Of a stretch of DNA of 38,818 nucleotides, positions 20,924-26,830 are shown in pieces. Positions within the stretch are counted from its first letter, which is position 1. Each line of letters begins with the position of its first letter. This DNA is from a virus, in the IMG/VR virus record IMGVR_UViG_3300031576_000171, positions 1-38,818 of that record; one strand, 5' to 3'. The translations under genes and the position numbers were made by a program. The notes below the pieces were generated by a model. That model searched no databases. It had not been told where the DNA came from and was given only the letters and a program-made list of their open reading frames with translations.

Positions 20924-20954
20924 CTATTGTAAGCTAAAGCTGGCAAGAAGTCAA
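20924..20954 (-). promoter_or_regulatory. leftward promoter of the Cro-like gene
   Basis: Minus strand TTGACT (20954-20949), 17-base spacer, TACAAT (20931-20926). Predicted start near 20919, two or three bases before the ATG. The nearest purine-rich stretch is AGGGCAGTA, so the message is leaderless or nearly so. It lies in the 89-base gap between two divergent regulators and is probably controlled by one or both. Confidence 0.75.
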
Positions 20955-21005
20955 GTATTTTACAAATCTTTAAGGTTTCTAACCCATTTGCTACAGGAGG
21001 AGCAC

Positions 21006-21446
21006 ATGAGCGAGAACAGCCTGGGACGGGCGATTACCTACTTCCGCAAGCGCCGCGACTGGTCCACCCGCAGGCTTGCGGCAAAGGTGCGCGATCTGGC
21101 TGCCCGGCGCGGCATCCCGATCAAGCTATCCAACCAGCACTTGAGCGATGTAGAGGGCGGTCGGAAAGGCCTGGGGTCCGAGCGGCTGGCCCTGGTCGCC
21201 GCCGTGCTGGGGGTGACGGCAGACGATTTGCTCAACTGGCGCCCGGTGGATCAGCCCGCCGAGCGGATAGACGAGCTGGTCCCCCGGCTCCAGCGCCTGG
21301 TGCGTGAGCTGGAACAGGAGAACGAACATACGCTGGCGCTGATCGAGCAGGAGCTTGACCTGTTGCGGTCTGTGCGCCGGCCGGAGGGTAATCATCAGCT
21401 AGCCTTTCCGCAACCGGCTCTGGCAAGGATACTGCCGGGACTGTAG
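21006..21446 (+). CDS. XRE-family repressor-like regulator
   Basis: A 146-residue protein. Residues 6-76 are a Cro/CI-type HTH: LGRAITYFRKRRDWSTRRLA, KLSNQHLSDVEGGRKGLGSE and VAAVLGVTADDLLNW. Residues 85-125 are a coiled coil (LVPRLQRLVRELEQENEHTL) likely to dimerise. There is no LexA-type peptidase domain, so RecA-triggered self-cleavage is not expected. CAGGAGGAGCAC before the ATG at 21006 fixes the start. It faces the Cro-like gene and probably controls the early/late decision or lysogeny. No integrase is present. Confidence 0.85.
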   Translation: MSENSLGRAITYFRKRRDWSTRRLAAKVRDLAARRGIPIKLSNQHLSDVEGGRKGLGSERLALVAAVLGVTADDLLNWRPVDQPAERIDELVPRLQRLVRELEQENEHTLALIEQELDLLRSVRRPEGNHQLAFPQPALARILPGL

Positions 21447-21462
21447 GCGCGGGGCAGGGGGA

Positions 21463-22026
21463 TCAGGCCAGGCCAGCGGGGATACCGTTGGCGCTGGCTT
21501 TGTTCCGCTCATAAGCAGTCTGTTGCTCGGGTGGCAAGTGTTCAAAGTAACCGCCATAGCGACTCTCTCTATGGCTCCCACTGCCCCGACGCCAGAGCCA
21601 GTATTTACCCCGGTTGGTCACTTCCACCCGCCAGCCTGCGGCAATCATTTGTTCAAAGTCCGCAGGATCATACCCGGTTGACTCTTCGCTGATAATTCTG
21701 GTGAGGGCTTCCGCTTCCTCGGTATCCTGCTCCGAGATGGTTACTGGCATAGTGTGCCTCTGCCCGTCAAGCAGCTGGCATATCTGCTCGAATTGCTCCA
21801 GGTCTTCGGCCTCCAGTCGGAACCATTCACGCATGGCCTGCTTATTTCTGAATTTGTTATGCAAGGATTGTTCCACCGGGGCAGGATTATCAAACTGGTA
21901 GCAGGACTCTACGACTAGCTCATAAGGGTTCCCGGTCTGCAATGCGGCAAGGCGGGACTCGATGTGTCCTGCAATCCCGATTTTGAAAAAGTCGTTGCAC
22001 CGAATCAGATATAAATAGCTGCTCAT
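21463..22026 (-). CDS. GIY-YIG-like (T5orf172/MUG113-type) protein with a C-terminal phage module
   Basis: A 187-residue protein. Residues 4-72 match the T5orf172/MUG113 branch of GIY-YIG nucleases: YLYLIRCNDFFKIGIAG, then SRLAALQTGNPYELV, then VEQSLHNKF with the probable catalytic Glu (E52). Residues about 132-176 (WRVEVTNRGKYWLWRRGSGS, SRYGGYFEHLP) are a separate module that recurs in the protein encoded just upstream at 22153-22500. It may nick or bind DNA. It overlaps the preceding gene by four bases and converges with the repressor gene 16 bases away. Confidence 0.82.
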   Translation of the reverse strand: MSSYLYLIRCNDFFKIGIAGHIESRLAALQTGNPYELVVESCYQFDNPAPVEQSLHNKFRNKQAMREWFRLEAEDLEQFEQICQLLDGQRHTMPVTISEQDTEEAEALTRIISEESTGYDPADFEQMIAAGWRVEVTNRGKYWLWRRGSGSHRESRYGGYFEHLPPEQQTAYERNKASANGIPAGLA

Positions 22027-22295
22027 GCAAGAATCCCCTCACCCGGCGCGATTGCCAGTAATTCAGGCGTCGGGTTGCCAGGCAGGAAGTCCGGTTCCCC
22101 TTCGCCGTCAATGGCGATGTGCGCCTGCCCGATGACCAGCACGATCCCGGTCTCAACGTTCCCCGCCTCTATCGGGATCCCCGCCTGCTGGCAGTAGCTC
22201 ACGGCGCTTTTCAGGATCTCCAGCGCCTCGGCTGGCCCGATTGCCGCTACTGGTACTTTGCGCTTTCGGCTTGCGCCGCCGTTTGTTTTGCTCAT
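22023..22295 (-). CDS. small protein of unknown function, overlapping its upstream neighbour out of frame
   Basis: A 90-residue protein. A basic N-terminus (MSKTNGGASRKRKVPVAAIG) is followed by an alpha/beta domain (PAEALEILKSAVSYCQQAGI, ETGIVLVIGQAHIAIDG). GGAAGGCAGAAT precedes the ATG. Its first 143 bases lie inside the end of the preceding gene in another frame. The codon content here makes the better protein, so the tail of the neighbour is probably the secondary reading. It overlaps the next gene by four bases. Confidence 0.7.
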   Translation of the reverse strand: MSKTNGGASRKRKVPVAAIGPAEALEILKSAVSYCQQAGIPIEAGNVETGIVLVIGQAHIAIDGEGEPDFLPGNPTPELLAIAPGEGILA

Positions 22296-22500
22296 ATTCT
22301 GCCTTCCTCTTTTCGGGCAGGATTGCGAACCTGCCGCCATAGCGACTCTTCCGATTCTTCCCTGAGCCTTTGCGCCATTGCCAGTAGTGGCCCCGATCGG
22401 TCACTTCCACTCGCCAGGACCGGCGCTGGATAACCGGCAGATCGGTTGCTGATTGTAAAACCCGGGCATGGCCTACCAGTAGTGGCAGGTTGCCCGTCAC
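22153..22500 (-). CDS. protein carrying the WRVEV...RYGG module
   Basis: A 115-residue protein from a GTG start on a GTGA overlap. Residues 29-73 (WRVEVTDRGHYWQWRKGSGK, then SRYGGRFAILP and YEQNK) are clearly the same module as the C-terminus of the GIY-YIG-like protein. The last ~35 residues (from about 81) look like unselected sequence, because the next gene occupies that stretch in another frame. The module is rich in aromatic and basic residues and may bind nucleic acid; its family is unknown to me. Confidence 0.7.
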   Translation of the reverse strand: MTGNLPLLVGHARVLQSATDLPVIQRRSWRVEVTDRGHYWQWRKGSGKNRKSRYGGRFAILPEKRKAEYEQNKRRRKPKAQSTSSGNRASRGAGDPEKRRELLPAGGDPDRGGER

Positions 22501-23126
22501 ACGTTTGGGCCGGGCTTCTCACTGGCAAATACCTTCTTGCCATTACCGTTGGCACCCTGGCGCCTGCCCGTGATCTGACCGGCAATGTTCCGCGTGGTCG
22601 CTTGTGCGCCCTCGTGGATAATGTCATGAACTGCATCATCCCTGGCAGCGGTTTTCTGTTCCTTGACGTAGGCGTCAATCATGTCCGCCTCTGCCTCCGC
22701 CTCTGCCTGGCGTAGCTGATTGGATGGGTCCAGATTGAACATCATTCCCCATCCGATAATAGCCAGCATGGGCGTCGCCGGGGAGAGCATCTGCCACCAG
22801 TAGAGTCCGAAGTCCTGGCCTGTGCCCACGTTGTAAGCCAGAATGGAATTCAGGCCGAGCACGAGAATATCTGCCAACCAGAAAATCCACCCGCCCACAA
22901 GCTGGGGTCCGGGAGCGAACCACCAGTGCATAGCAACCGGAAGCGCCAGGGCAGACATGGCGGTCGTGATTGCGCCGATCATCGCCAGAACGCCCATAAT
23001 CCCGGTTGGAAAGACATCCTGCATAAGCACAATGAACATGATGTCTCCGAAAATGACGCCACCAGCGTAAGCCAGTGCGCCGACAAGCATTGCCAGTCCT
23101 TTTAGTGCGGACATGTTGCGACTCAT
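22497..23126 (-). CDS. four-helix integral membrane protein
   Basis: A 209-residue protein with hydrophobic helices near residues 8-34, 42-66, 77-98 and 116-132, then a soluble tail with acidic and basic segments (QAEAEAEADMIDAYVKEQKT). No transporter or enzyme motif is visible. It is the first gene of a leftward operon whose start region carries repeated TGTACGTAA sites and AAGGATC as ribosome site. A membrane protein encoded with regulators suggests host-surface alteration or superinfection exclusion; this is inference only. Confidence 0.75.
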   Translation of the reverse strand: MSRNMSALKGLAMLVGALAYAGGVIFGDIMFIVLMQDVFPTGIMGVLAMIGAITTAMSALALPVAMHWWFAPGPQLVGGWIFWLADILVLGLNSILAYNVGTGQDFGLYWWQMLSPATPMLAIIGWGMMFNLDPSNQLRQAEAEAEADMIDAYVKEQKTAARDDAVHDIIHEGAQATTRNIAGQITGRRQGANGNGKKVFASEKPGPNV

Positions 23127-23150
23127 AGCCAGGATCCTTATGTGGTATAG

Positions 23151-23171
23151 TGTACGTAAGTGTACGTAAAC
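23151..23171. promoter_or_regulatory. operator-like tandem repeat TGTACGTAA
   Basis: TGTACGTAAG is directly followed by TGTACGTAAAC, two tandem 10-base sites in the leftward promoter region (weak GTTTAC/-10 CTATACC). A related cluster is at 23219-23244. Arc/CopG-type RHH repressors bind such tandem repeats, and one is encoded 97 bases away. Confidence 0.6.
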
Positions 23172-23218
23172 TATAAACCAGATTTACCAGGCTGTCAAGT
23201 GCCCTGCGTCCCAACATA

Positions 23219-23244
23219 TCCGTAAGTATCCGTATGTGTACGGA
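23219..23244. promoter_or_regulatory. second operator-like cluster
   Basis: TCCGTAAGTATCCGTATGTG followed by TACGGA contains imperfect repeats of CCGTAAGT/CCGTATGT and an inverted TCCGTA...TACGGA. It sits 23 bases before the RHH gene start, where it would suit autorepression. Confidence 0.55.
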
Positions 23245-23267
23245 CATTTTCATGATACACTATTCGC

Positions 23268-23492
23268 ATGAGCAAAGACGGAAGACATCCGCCCAAAAAA
23301 GATAAGCGGATAGAAATACGGGTTGACCCCGATTTATATGACCGGGCAACTGAGCGGGCACACATCTTCGGCGGCCTGTCAGCCGTAATTCGAGCCATGC
23401 TCAAGATGTTTGCCAGTGGCGAGAATAACTTTGACCCTGAGGATCTGGCCGACGCCCACCGCCGCGCAAAAAAGGAACCCCGCAAGAAGTAA
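23268..23492 (+). CDS. ribbon-helix-helix transcriptional regulator
   Basis: A 74-residue protein with a basic N-terminal arm (KDGRHPPKKDK). The RHH strand is RIEIRVD (residues 14-20), helix A is PDLYDRATERAHI, and helix B starts in GGLSAVIRAMLKMF. A charged tail follows. It is divergent from the leftward membrane-protein operon with operator-like repeats between them, so auto- and cross-repression are likely. No Shine-Dalgarno site is seen. GATACACT ends six bases before the ATG, so a leaderless transcript is possible if that is its -10. Confidence 0.85.
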   Translation: MSKDGRHPPKKDKRIEIRVDPDLYDRATERAHIFGGLSAVIRAMLKMFASGENNFDPEDLADAHRRAKKEPRKK

Positions 23493-23583
23493 GTGCCACA
23501 TCGGGGCGCTTCTCATTTCCGGCCGGGCCAGCAGCGGGGCAGGGGGCCGGGTGGCGCGGCAAACAAAACCCCGGCGCGTCCCG

Positions 23584-23631
23584 GTCCCCCTGGTCCCCAA
23601 AAGTGCGGGGATAGTATGCGGGGATGGTATA
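23584..23631 (+). repeat. dispersed G-rich intergenic element, copy 3
   Basis: TCCCCCTGGTCCCCAAAAGT, then GCGGGGATAGTATGCGGGGA and TGGTATA. It is the same unit as at 619-657 and, inverted, at 4547-4588. It lies just upstream of the TTGACA promoter of the transglycosylase gene, in an otherwise non-coding 266-base spacer. Confidence 0.8.
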
Positions 23632-23649
23632 ACTCCCCACAACCCCCTC

Positions 23650-23679
23650 TTGACAACCGCAAGCAATAGCATATAGAAT
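23650..23679 (+). promoter_or_regulatory. strong promoter of the transglycosylase gene
   Basis: TTGACA (23650-23655) with either TAGAAT (23674-23679, 18-base spacer) or TATAGA (23672-23677, 16-base spacer). The predicted start is near 23686, exactly where the hairpin at 23686-23715 begins. A perfect -35 box. Confidence 0.8.
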
Positions 23680-23685
23680 GCCAGC

Positions 23686-23715
23686 AAGAGCGCGCGGCTC
23701 CGGTCGTGCGCTCTT
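23686..23715 (+). terminator. 5'-end hairpin or attenuator
   Basis: AAGAGCGC (23686-23693) pairs with GCGCTCTT (23708-23715), followed by TATAT. It occupies the first 30 bases of the predicted transcript. The T-run is weak (CTTTATAT), so it may stabilise the mRNA 5' end and not terminate. Confidence 0.45.
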
Positions 23716-23758
23716 TATATCCCGGCGGCTGCACGCGCGCAGTTGCCGGCTGCCATCT

Positions 23759-24283
23759 ATGATCTATCTTTTATTCACCTCACTTATCCCGGCCGCCTTT
23801 ACCTGTTCAACCCTGAGCACTTACTGGTCGGATGAGATTCGCCCCTACGCCTCTCTCATTGAGCGACACGCCTGCTACTGGCGTCTGCCCGCCGACTTCG
23901 CGGCCGCACACATGTGGGCCGAAAGCCGCGCCCGCTGGTGGGTGGTCGGAGAATCCGGGGAAATCGGTCTCTACCAGATCATGCCCGCCGACAACTTCAC
24001 CCGCCCCGAGCTCTCTATCGCCGGGCGTCCCTCCGCGCTGGAGCTGTTCGATCCCGTCAACAACATCGCGTTCGCCGTGCACTACATGGCCGGCTGCCGC
24101 ACCCGCACGCGACAATCCGGCGCCGAAAATCTCTATGATGCCGCCCGCTGTTTCAACCGGCCCGGCCTGGTGCTGGTGGATCCACAGGCCGGCCAGGCCT
24201 ACTCGCAGAACATCATGGGCATGTACGCCCGGGCCCTCTGCGCCAGAGGCGCCGGATGCCAGCGCTCAACCACACCCAGATAA
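23759..24283 (+). CDS. secreted lytic transglycosylase (SLT-like)
   Basis: A 174-residue protein. Residues 1-20 form a signal-like hydrophobic start (MIYLLFTSLIPAAFT). The catalytic Glu lies in MWAESRARWW (E55) and the family motif GLYQIMP is at 70-76, followed by NIAFAVHYMAG and a C-terminal Tyr-rich helix with two cysteines. It should cleave peptidoglycan glycan strands outside the membrane. It lies outside both the lysis cluster and the tail genes, with its own promoter, so it may act early or be regulated separately. Translation start is chosen for the signal sequence; no good ribosome site is seen. Confidence 0.82.
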   Translation: MIYLLFTSLIPAAFTCSTLSTYWSDEIRPYASLIERHACYWRLPADFAAAHMWAESRARWWVVGESGEIGLYQIMPADNFTRPELSIAGRPSALELFDPVNNIAFAVHYMAGCRTRTRQSGAENLYDAARCFNRPGLVLVDPQAGQAYSQNIMGMYARALCARGAGCQRSTTPR

Positions 24284-24305
24284 GGCTCTGCCAGCCGGGG
24301 CACCG

Positions 24306-24620
24306 ATGAGTGAATTGATTGCACTCGAAGCCGAAGATGATCGCTCCAACGGAGTGGAGCGGGGGGCAGATTTCCCTCCGCAGCGCTGGCCGCAGTCGGC
24401 GGCGCTCATTCGACGCGAGTGCCCGGATATGTGCGCGGTGTTGCAGCTTATTCTCCTGAGCGAGTTTCCGGTCGGCATCCGGGAGTCCATGGCGTTTGCG
24501 CTGGACGTGCTGACCGAAGTGGTTCACGCGCTGCCGCCGGTGACGGATGGGCCGGGCAGCCCGAAGGTGGCGCATGTGACCGGGGAGTTACCGGCACGGT
24601 GGGGGGCAGGGCAGGGGTAA
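24306..24620 (+). CDS. small protein of unknown function
   Basis: A 104-residue protein, MSELIALEAEDDRSNGVERG. The middle part (SAALIRRECPDMCAVLQLIL, then LSEFPVGIRESMAFALDVLT) is convincingly helical and hydrophobic; the tail is Pro/Gly-rich. The ribosome site is poor (CCGGGGCACCG). It follows the transglycosylase by 22 bases and is probably cotranscribed. No family recognised. Confidence 0.55.
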   Translation: MSELIALEAEDDRSNGVERGADFPPQRWPQSAALIRRECPDMCAVLQLILLSEFPVGIRESMAFALDVLTEVVHALPPVTDGPGSPKVAHVTGELPARWGAGQG

Positions 24621-24695
24621 GATGGGTCTGGTTTTCATAAGTAATCTTAGCGCAATTACAGTTTTCAGCCCTTCTCTCGCTGTTTTCTGACGTTT

Positions 24696-24878
24696 TCAAT
24701 GTCCGGTGGTGAAATGTTGCGTCATAAGAAATTGAATACCACGGCTGATGCTACCGTTACCAATGGCTTTCAATTGCCGCACTTCTTCGGGGAGCAGGCT
24801 GACGGAGGTCTTGATGCAGAGGCCCTGGCCCCGGCGCGGGCGACCACGCCTGCGCTTTGTGGGAGGCATCAGGGTCAT
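24696..24878 (-). CDS. AT-hook plus ribbon-helix-helix DNA-binding protein
   Basis: A 60-residue protein. RRRGRPRRG near residues 8-16 is an AT-hook-like GRP core, followed by an RHH pattern: strand CIKTSVSL, helix PEEVRQLKAIG, then GSISRGIQFLMTQHF. It should bind DNA, the AT-hook in the minor groove. The start overlaps the preceding micro-gene stop by four bases (ATGA). It is the second gene behind the promoter at 25058-25086 and converges on the rightward gene ending at 24620. Confidence 0.75.
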   Translation of the reverse strand: MTLMPPTKRRRGRPRRGQGLCIKTSVSLLPEEVRQLKAIGNGSISRGIQFLMTQHFTTGH

Positions 24879-25021
24879 TTGACGGCGATGACCTTATCAA
24901 CATGGACATACTGCTGAAGCCCGCCGACGAAGATCATGTTGTCCCACATGCTGATTACGGTGTACCACTCACCGTAAACGGTCTTGATTTTCATTCCGGG
25001 CTTGAGGTCGCTGGTGTTCAT
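24875..25021 (-). CDS. micro-protein with SH3/KOW-like beta pattern
   Basis: A 48-residue protein, MNTSDLKPGMKIKTVYGEWY then TVISMWDNMIFVGG and VHVDKVIAVK. The LKPGMKI...V opening and the alternating strands look like a small SH3/KOW-type barrel. AAACAGGAGACAAACA gives a strong ribosome site with AGGAG seven bases from the ATG. A very good promoter (TTGACA-17-TAAGAT) precedes it, and the stop overlaps the AT-hook gene start. All three signals agree, so the gene is well supported despite its size. Confidence 0.8.
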   Translation of the reverse strand: MNTSDLKPGMKIKTVYGEWYTVISMWDNMIFVGGLQQYVHVDKVIAVK

Positions 25022-25050
25022 TGTTTGTCTCCTGTTTCCTTTGCTGATTT

Positions 25051-25086
25051 CGTGATTATCTTACCACTAAAATACAGTGTTGTCAA
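25051..25086 (-). promoter_or_regulatory. strong leftward promoter of the micro-protein/AT-hook operon
   Basis: Minus strand TTGACA (25086-25081), 17-base spacer, TAAGAT (25063-25058), predicted start near 25051. It points away from the rightward late block starting at 25135. Confidence 0.82.
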
Positions 25087-25096
25087 GAGGCAGTTT

Positions 25097-25118
25097 CCAG
25101 CCTGAAAAGGCTGGTTTT
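25097..25118 (+). terminator. small hairpin with T4 tail
   Basis: CCAGCC, loop TGAAAA, GGCTGG, then TTTT. It lies between the leftward promoter and the start of the ParB/methyltransferase gene. As a weak rightward terminator it would insulate the late block; its position 17 bases before the ATG also allows a role in the leader. Confidence 0.45.
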
Positions 25119-25134
25119 CGAGCGATTTTTCAGG

Positions 25135-26319
25135 ATGACTGCTAAAAACGGGCGAAAAGGCAGCAAACTCGCAGACTTCCGGCCTGCATCCGTAAATGCC
25201 AACCGCCATACTCAGCGCGGCCTGGGGATGTTAGACCGCTCCATGTCCGAAGATGGCTTCCTGTCCCCGATCACGGTAGCCGCAGACGGCGAAGCGATAG
25301 ACGGCTCGGCAAGACTGGAAACGGCGGCCACCCGTTTCGATAAGCCGCCAATCATCATTGAAAGCGACGGCACTCAGCCGGTTATCCACATCCGCCGCGA
25401 CATCCCCAACGCGCGGACGCCGCAGGCGAAGCGGCTGGCTATCAGCGCCAATCGCGTGGGTCAGGTAGATTTAGATTTCGATGCCGACGTGCTGGCCGGG
25501 CTTGTGGAAGAGATTGACCTATCACAGTTCTGGTTTCCCGACGAACTCTCCGGGCTGCTGGCCGGGACTGCCGGGTACGAACCGCCGGAAGATCCGGGAG
25601 CAGAGATAGACCGCGCTGAAAAACTACGGGAGAAGTGGCAGGTAGAGTCGGGGCAGTTGTGGGAGTTGGGGCAGCACCGACTCATTGTCGGCGATTGCAC
25701 AGACCGGGCGGTTGTGGAGCGGCTGATGCAGGGCGAGAAGGCGGACGCGGTGGTCACTGACCCGCCGTATGGGACAAACACTGATACGGGCTGGCTTACC
25801 GCGCTGAACGTGAAGCGCGGTAAGCCAGCCAATAAAAGCGATAACAGACTGATGGGGGATGATGGAAGTCTGGACTTATCGTTCCTGTTTGAGTACGACA
25901 AATGGCTTGTATGGGGGTTCCCGTACATCTACAGTAACAAAGCCAATGGCTGGCTTGTCTGGGACAAGTGGCCCGGTGTTGATGGCGGTGGTCTGGGTAA
26001 TCCCGTTGAAATGGCGCTTACTAACTTCTGGAGTGGTTTCAGATTGGCGCGCGTTATGTGGGCTGGTTATTATCGCGCTGAGGGAGAGAAGCGGGAACCA
26101 CATCCGACACAAAAACCGCTGACGGTAATAGAACCATTTGTTCAAATGGTGGAGGGTATTGTCTACGATCCCTTCGCCGGCTCCGGCACAACCCTGATTG
26201 CCTGTGAACGTCTGGGCCGCAAGTGCCGGGCGGTGGAGATCAGCCCCGCCTACTGCGCCGTGACACTGGAACGCTGGCACGCCCTGACCGGCCAGCCGCC
26301 GCGCCGGGAGGAAGGGTGA
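25135..26319 (+). CDS. ParB-like N-terminal domain fused to a DNA methyltransferase
   Basis: A 394-residue protein. Residues 10-110 form a ParB/Srx-type domain (ADFRPASVNANRH, then EDGFLSPITVAADGEAIDGS, ARLETAATRF). The methyltransferase follows, with DPPYG at 209-213 (motif IV) and DPFAGSGTT at 345-353 (motif I), the beta-class order. DPPY favours N6-adenine methylation. This fusion is a common phage enzyme type and lies just before the terminase, as here. The ribosome site is poor (TTTTTCAGG). No partner nuclease is present. It likely modifies phage DNA before or during packaging. Confidence 0.9.
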   Translation: MTAKNGRKGSKLADFRPASVNANRHTQRGLGMLDRSMSEDGFLSPITVAADGEAIDGSARLETAATRFDKPPIIIESDGTQPVIHIRRDIPNARTPQAKRLAISANRVGQVDLDFDADVLAGLVEEIDLSQFWFPDELSGLLAGTAGYEPPEDPGAEIDRAEKLREKWQVESGQLWELGQHRLIVGDCTDRAVVERLMQGEKADAVVTDPPYGTNTDTGWLTALNVKRGKPANKSDNRLMGDDGSLDLSFLFEYDKWLVWGFPYIYSNKANGWLVWDKWPGVDGGGLGNPVEMALTNFWSGFRLARVMWAGYYRAEGEKREPHPTQKPLTVIEPFVQMVEGIVYDPFAGSGTTLIACERLGRKCRAVEISPAYCAVTLERWHALTGQPPRREEG

Positions 26320-26323
26320 CAGC

Positions 26324-26830
26324 ATGGCCCGCGAGACGCCGCGCCACCGGGAAGCCTTCGAGCAGTGGTATGCCGACCCGGATCGCAATGTTACTGCGAT
26401 TGCGCGGCAGTATGGGGTAACAGATACGGCGGTTCATAAATGGCGTCAAAAGTTTGGCTGGGATGCGCGTGCAGCAGAGCGGGACCGGGAAGTGGAACGG
26501 CGCGCACGCAACGAATCTATCAGGCGCCAGGCCGATATGCTCAAGCGTCATGCTCAATCCGGGCGCGCGTTGCAGCAGCAGGGCCTGAAGCGAGTGCTAC
26601 AGGGAATCGAATCTGACCAGGCCGCGATCCGGGCGGTCACAGAAGGGGTACGGGTAGAACGGCAGTCGGAAGGATTGCCGGAGTGGATTTTTGAAATCCT
26701 GAATGCCAGCAACGATGAGCTACAGCGTAAGTACGCCGACGCCATTGCAGAGGCAGATGGTGATACTGCGGGAGATGCAGGCCCGCAGATTGCCGCTTCC
26801 GACGCGGGTAACGGCTCTCAGGCAGCCTGA
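26324..26830 (+). CDS. terS: terminase small subunit
   Basis: A 168-residue protein. The N-terminus is an HTH (FEQWYADPDRNVTAIARQYG, then VTDTAVHKWRQKFGWDARAA), and the central part is a long basic coiled coil (ERDREVERRARNESIRRQAD). This is typical of small terminase subunits that recognise phage DNA and form rings. It starts four bases after the methyltransferase stop and overlaps the large-subunit frame. GGAGGAAGGGTGACAGC gives a ribosome site, if slightly distant. No pac or cos sequence could be identified. Confidence 0.82.
   Translation: MARETPRHREAFEQWYADPDRNVTAIARQYGVTDTAVHKWRQKFGWDARAAERDREVERRARNESIRRQADMLKRHAQSGRALQQQGLKRVLQGIESDQAAIRAVTEGVRVERQSEGLPEWIFEILNASNDELQRKYADAIAEADGDTAGDAGPQIAASDAGNGSQAA

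Noticed and set aside
20820-21005. Longer N-terminus for the XRE repressor
   Set aside because: The extension overlaps the divergent Cro-like gene and its promoter, while CAGGAGGAGCAC directly precedes the ATG at 21006.
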